DNA from: Thermacetogenium sp. UBA4966
GTDB taxonomy: Bacteria; Bacillota; DSM-12270; Thermacetogeniales; Thermacetogeniaceae
Direction of reading: 5' to 3'
DNA: 7,935 nt
Assembly: GCA_002397275.1 (NCBI GenBank)
Contig: DHAA01000084.1
Span: 1 to 7,935, forward strand
Part shown: positions 5,678 through 7,935 of the stretch, in pieces
How positions within the stretch are numbered: position 1 is the first letter of the stretch
How the letters are laid out: each line of letters opens with the position of its first letter
Made by a program: the position numbers and the translations under genes
Notes under the pieces: generated by a model
Databases searched by the model: none
What the model saw: the letters and a program-made list of their open reading frames with translations, nothing else
Told to the model about the DNA's origin: nothing

Positions 5678-7935
5678 ATGAAATATGCTGATTTAATCAA
5701 CTTCAACCCCATCGACAGCGTGATTCAACTGACCGATGCCAATGACAAAAACATAGCCGCCGGTCTGGTAAAGAGCTATGTGATGTCCGACGATATGGCG
5801 GACAAGCTGAAGAACAACATGCTGTCCCAGCTTCGGTTGGAGGATGTCGTCGATAACAAGGGGGTCCTCCTTGTCGGTAACTACGGCACAGGTAAATCAC
5901 ATTTAATGTCGGTCATCTCCGCGGTTGCCCTCGACGCCGATAATCTTGCAAATTTACAGAATAAAAAATTCACGGAAGACGCCAAGTGTCTCGCCGGGCG
6001 CTTTGAGGTGCTGCGCATTGAGATCGGCGCCTCGCAGATGTCCCTCCGCAACATTATTCTGAACAAGGTTCAGCAGGATTTTGAGGCACGCGGCCTTTCC
6101 TTCTCGTTCCCCGCGGAGAAAGACATCATCACAAACAAAGATGTTTTGCTGAAGATGATGGAGATTTTCTCCTCGAAATACCCGGAGAAAGGATACCTGG
6201 TCGTGGTCGACGAGTTCCTCGACTACCTCGGCAGCCGGAAGGCCCAGGAGGTCAAGCTCGACCTGGGATTTATGCGCGAGCTGGGCGAAATCATCAAGAA
6301 CACCCGCCTGCGCGCCATCATCGGCATGCAGGAGAAGCTGTTTGACAACCCCAATTTCTCATTTGTATCGGAAACATTGAGCCGCGTCAAAGATAGGTTT
6401 GAGCAGGTTATCATCCGTAAAGAGGATACGGCTTACGTCGTTTCCGAAAGAATCCTGAAAAAGACGCCGGAGCAGAAGGCCGCAGTCCGGGAACACCTGC
6501 TGCCGTTCTGCAGCCTGTATTCCAATATGTCCGAGCGGATTGAGGAATATGTTGACCTGTTCCCGATCCATCCCGCCTACATCGAAGTCTTCAACAAGAT
6601 ATACATCATCGAAAACCGCCACATTCTGAAGAACATTTCCGAAATCATCCGGCGCATTCTCAATGATGAGATTACCGAGGAGGCGCCCGGCATCCTTTCC
6701 TTCGACAGCTACTGGGCGTTCATCAAGGAAAACCTCGCCCTCAGGACGGACGCCGGCATCAAGGAGGTTGTGGAAAAGAGCGGCATGCTCGAAGACATTG
6801 TCAACCGCTCCTTTCCCAAAAAGCTGTATAAGCCGCTGGCTTTGCAGATCATCCACGCCCTCAGCGTGCACAGGCTGACCACCGGCGATATCACCATTCG
6901 CTCAGGCCTTACCGCCGAGAACCTGCGTGACGACCTGTGTCTGTATCTGAAAGGCATGCCGGATCAGAGCTCCGACACGCTGCAGTCAATTGTGCAGATT
7001 GTGCTGAAGGACATCATGACCACGGTGAGCGGCCAGTTTATCGAGCATAGCGCCGACAACGGCCAGTATTACCTTGACCTCAAGAAAGACATCGACTACG
7101 ACGAGAAAATCACCCAGCGGGCTGCCATCATGGACGATGACAGCATGAACAATTATTTCTACGATGTGGTCTATTACTGTCTGGATTGGGAGCAGAAAGA
7201 ACACGTCACCAATTTCAAAATCTACGAGCATACCCTGAATTGGGCCTCGCACAATATCTTCCGCCGGGGCTACTTGTTCCTGGGCACGCCGGAGAATAGG
7301 CCGACCGCTCAGCCGCCGGAGGATTACTATATTTACTTCATCCCGCCGTATAGTAATGAAACCTATATCGACGAGAAAAAGCCGGATGAAGTGTTCTTCA
7401 TTTTCAAGCCCAACGAGGAATTCAAAAACACGCTGAAGCTTTATTCCGCGGCCTTGATTATGAAAGACCTGGCCGAGGAAAAGAACAAGAGCGCCTATCA
7501 CAACAAGGCGGAAGTGTTCAAGAAAAAGCTGACAAAATTCCTCAGCGAGAACAAGAACACCTGCTTTGAGGTTATTTACAAGGGTGAGAAGAAACAGCTC
7601 ATGGCGGTTATGGGGAACCGGTACAAGCCCGCCAATCCGTTCAAAGAAACCATCGACCTGGTTGCTTCCATATGTCTGGATGGCTGGTTTAACGAGAAGT
7701 ATCCAAAAATGCCGCTCTTTAAAACGCAGATCACGCTCCGCAACCTCGCGGAGACGATTCGCGCGGGCATTGACAGGTATGCCGGACGCAAGAGCCAGCA
7801 GGCCAATGCTCTGCTGGAGAGTTTCAACCTTCTGGATGAAGATAACATCACCGTCCATAATTCGAGGTATGCCCAGTACTTCATCCGGAAGCTGAACAGC
7901 CTCCCTGCAAACACAGTCATCAATTTCAGTGATAT
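5678..7935 (+). CDS. brxC: BrxC/PglY-type P-loop ATPase (DUF6079-like), truncated by window end
   Basis: Open reading frame of 752 codons with no stop before the window ends; it begins at ATG 5678 behind GGGAGG (5661-5666). It has an AAA-type ATPase core near the N-terminus: Walker A GNYGTGKSH (67-75) preceded by NKGVLLV, and Walker B LVVVDEFLDYL (174-184, D178 E179). Candidate arginine residues follow (R236, R240). The opening KYADLINFNPIDSVIQL and the GNYGTGKSHLMS loop fit the large ATPases of BREX and Pgl phage defence (BrxC, PglY; Pfam DUF6079), which usually exceed 1,000 residues, so a C-terminal part is missing here. In BREX these ATPases act in the cytoplasm with a PglX methylase and a PglZ phosphatase to block phage replication. 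Codons look richer in C-ending forms (AAC, ATC, GAC, CTC) than in ddl, compatible with transfer. It could also be a defence ATPase of another DUF6079-containing system, since no partner gene is visible. Confidence 0.7.
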   Translation, partial: MKYADLINFNPIDSVIQLTDANDKNIAAGLVKSYVMSDDMADKLKNNMLSQLRLEDVVDNKGVLLVGNYGTGKSHLMSVISAVALDADNLANLQNKKFTEDAKCLAGRFEVLRIEIGASQMSLRNIILNKVQQDFEARGLSFSFPAEKDIITNKDVLLKMMEIFSSKYPEKGYLVVVDEFLDYLGSRKAQEVKLDLGFMRELGEIIKNTRLRAIIGMQEKLFDNPNFSFVSETLSRVKDRFEQVIIRKEDTAYVVSERILKKTPEQKAAVREHLLPFCSLYSNMSERIEEYVDLFPIHPAYIEVFNKIYIIENRHILKNISEIIRRILNDEITEEAPGILSFDSYWAFIKENLALRTDAGIKEVVEKSGMLEDIVNRSFPKKLYKPLALQIIHALSVHRLTTGDITIRSGLTAENLRDDLCLYLKGMPDQSSDTLQSIVQIVLKDIMTTVSGQFIEHSADNGQYYLDLKKDIDYDEKITQRAAIMDDDSMNNYFYDVVYYCLDWEQKEHVTNFKIYEHTLNWASHNIFRRGYLFLGTPENRPTAQPPEDYYIYFIPPYSNETYIDEKKPDEVFFIFKPNEEFKNTLKLYSAALIMKDLAEEKNKSAYHNKAEVFKKKLTKFLSENKNTCFEVIYKGEKKQLMAVMGNRYKPANPFKETIDLVASICLDGWFNEKYPKMPLFKTQITLRNLAETIRAGIDRYAGRKSQQANALLESFNLLDEDNITVHNSRYAQYFIRKLNSLPANTVINFSD

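Noticed and set aside
6986..7858. 290-codon open frame on the - strand
   Set aside because: It lies antisense inside the BrxC-type ATPase, which has clear motifs in its own frame; the antisense frame has no recognisable motif and its length follows from C-rich third positions in the sense gene.
1..7935. CRISPR arrays, insertion sequences, long direct repeats
   Set aside because: No regularly spaced repeats, transposase motifs or terminal inverted repeats were seen on reading either strand.

Overview
The window looks like a piece of a Gram-positive (Firmicutes, probably Clostridia or a relative) chromosome. The grounds are strong purine-rich Shine-Dalgarno (SD) sites ahead of nearly every gene, frequent GTG starts, a middling GC content judged by eye, and families common in that phylum (Ddl, the COG3044-type ATPase, a Gram-positive style TtcA homologue, TrmL). 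No species call is possible from sequence reading alone.

Layout. Bases 1-94 are AT-rich and carry a probable -10 box ahead of the first gene. Bases 95-3450 hold three + strand genes: a D-alanine--D-alanine ligase, a large ABC-class ATPase of unknown function (COG3044 type), and a cytoplasmic SGNH/GDSL hydrolase. The last two are tightly coupled. A TtcA-like tRNA thiolation enzyme lies on the - strand (3429-4160), its tail overlapping the hydrolase tail by 22 bp. It is divergent from trmL (4250-4711), a tRNA wobble 2'-O-methyltransferase, across an 89-bp gap with a near-symmetrical -10 box. trmL is followed by an 86-residue protein of unknown function. A tRNA-Ala(CGC) gene with encoded CCA (5044-5119) follows, with its own promoter and a rho-independent terminator.

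About 100 bp beyond the tRNA a different kind of content begins. A 147-residue protein resembling BrxF, but without a Walker A motif, is followed after 17 bp by the start of a large P-loop ATPase of the BrxC/PglY (DUF6079-like) type. That ATPase is still open at the window end after 752 codons. This looks like the left edge of a BREX-type (type 3-like) phage defence operon placed immediately 3' of a tRNA gene. The methylase, PglZ phosphatase and other components that would prove this must lie beyond base 7935.

How it fits together. The left part is housekeeping: peptidoglycan precursor synthesis and tRNA modification, plus two uncharacterised but coupled genes (ATPase and hydrolase). The right part is accessory defence. 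The most unusual items are the P-loop-less BrxF-like protein paired with a BrxC-type ATPase, the probable CTG start of the COG3044 ATPase, and the shared bidirectional promoter between the two tRNA modification genes.
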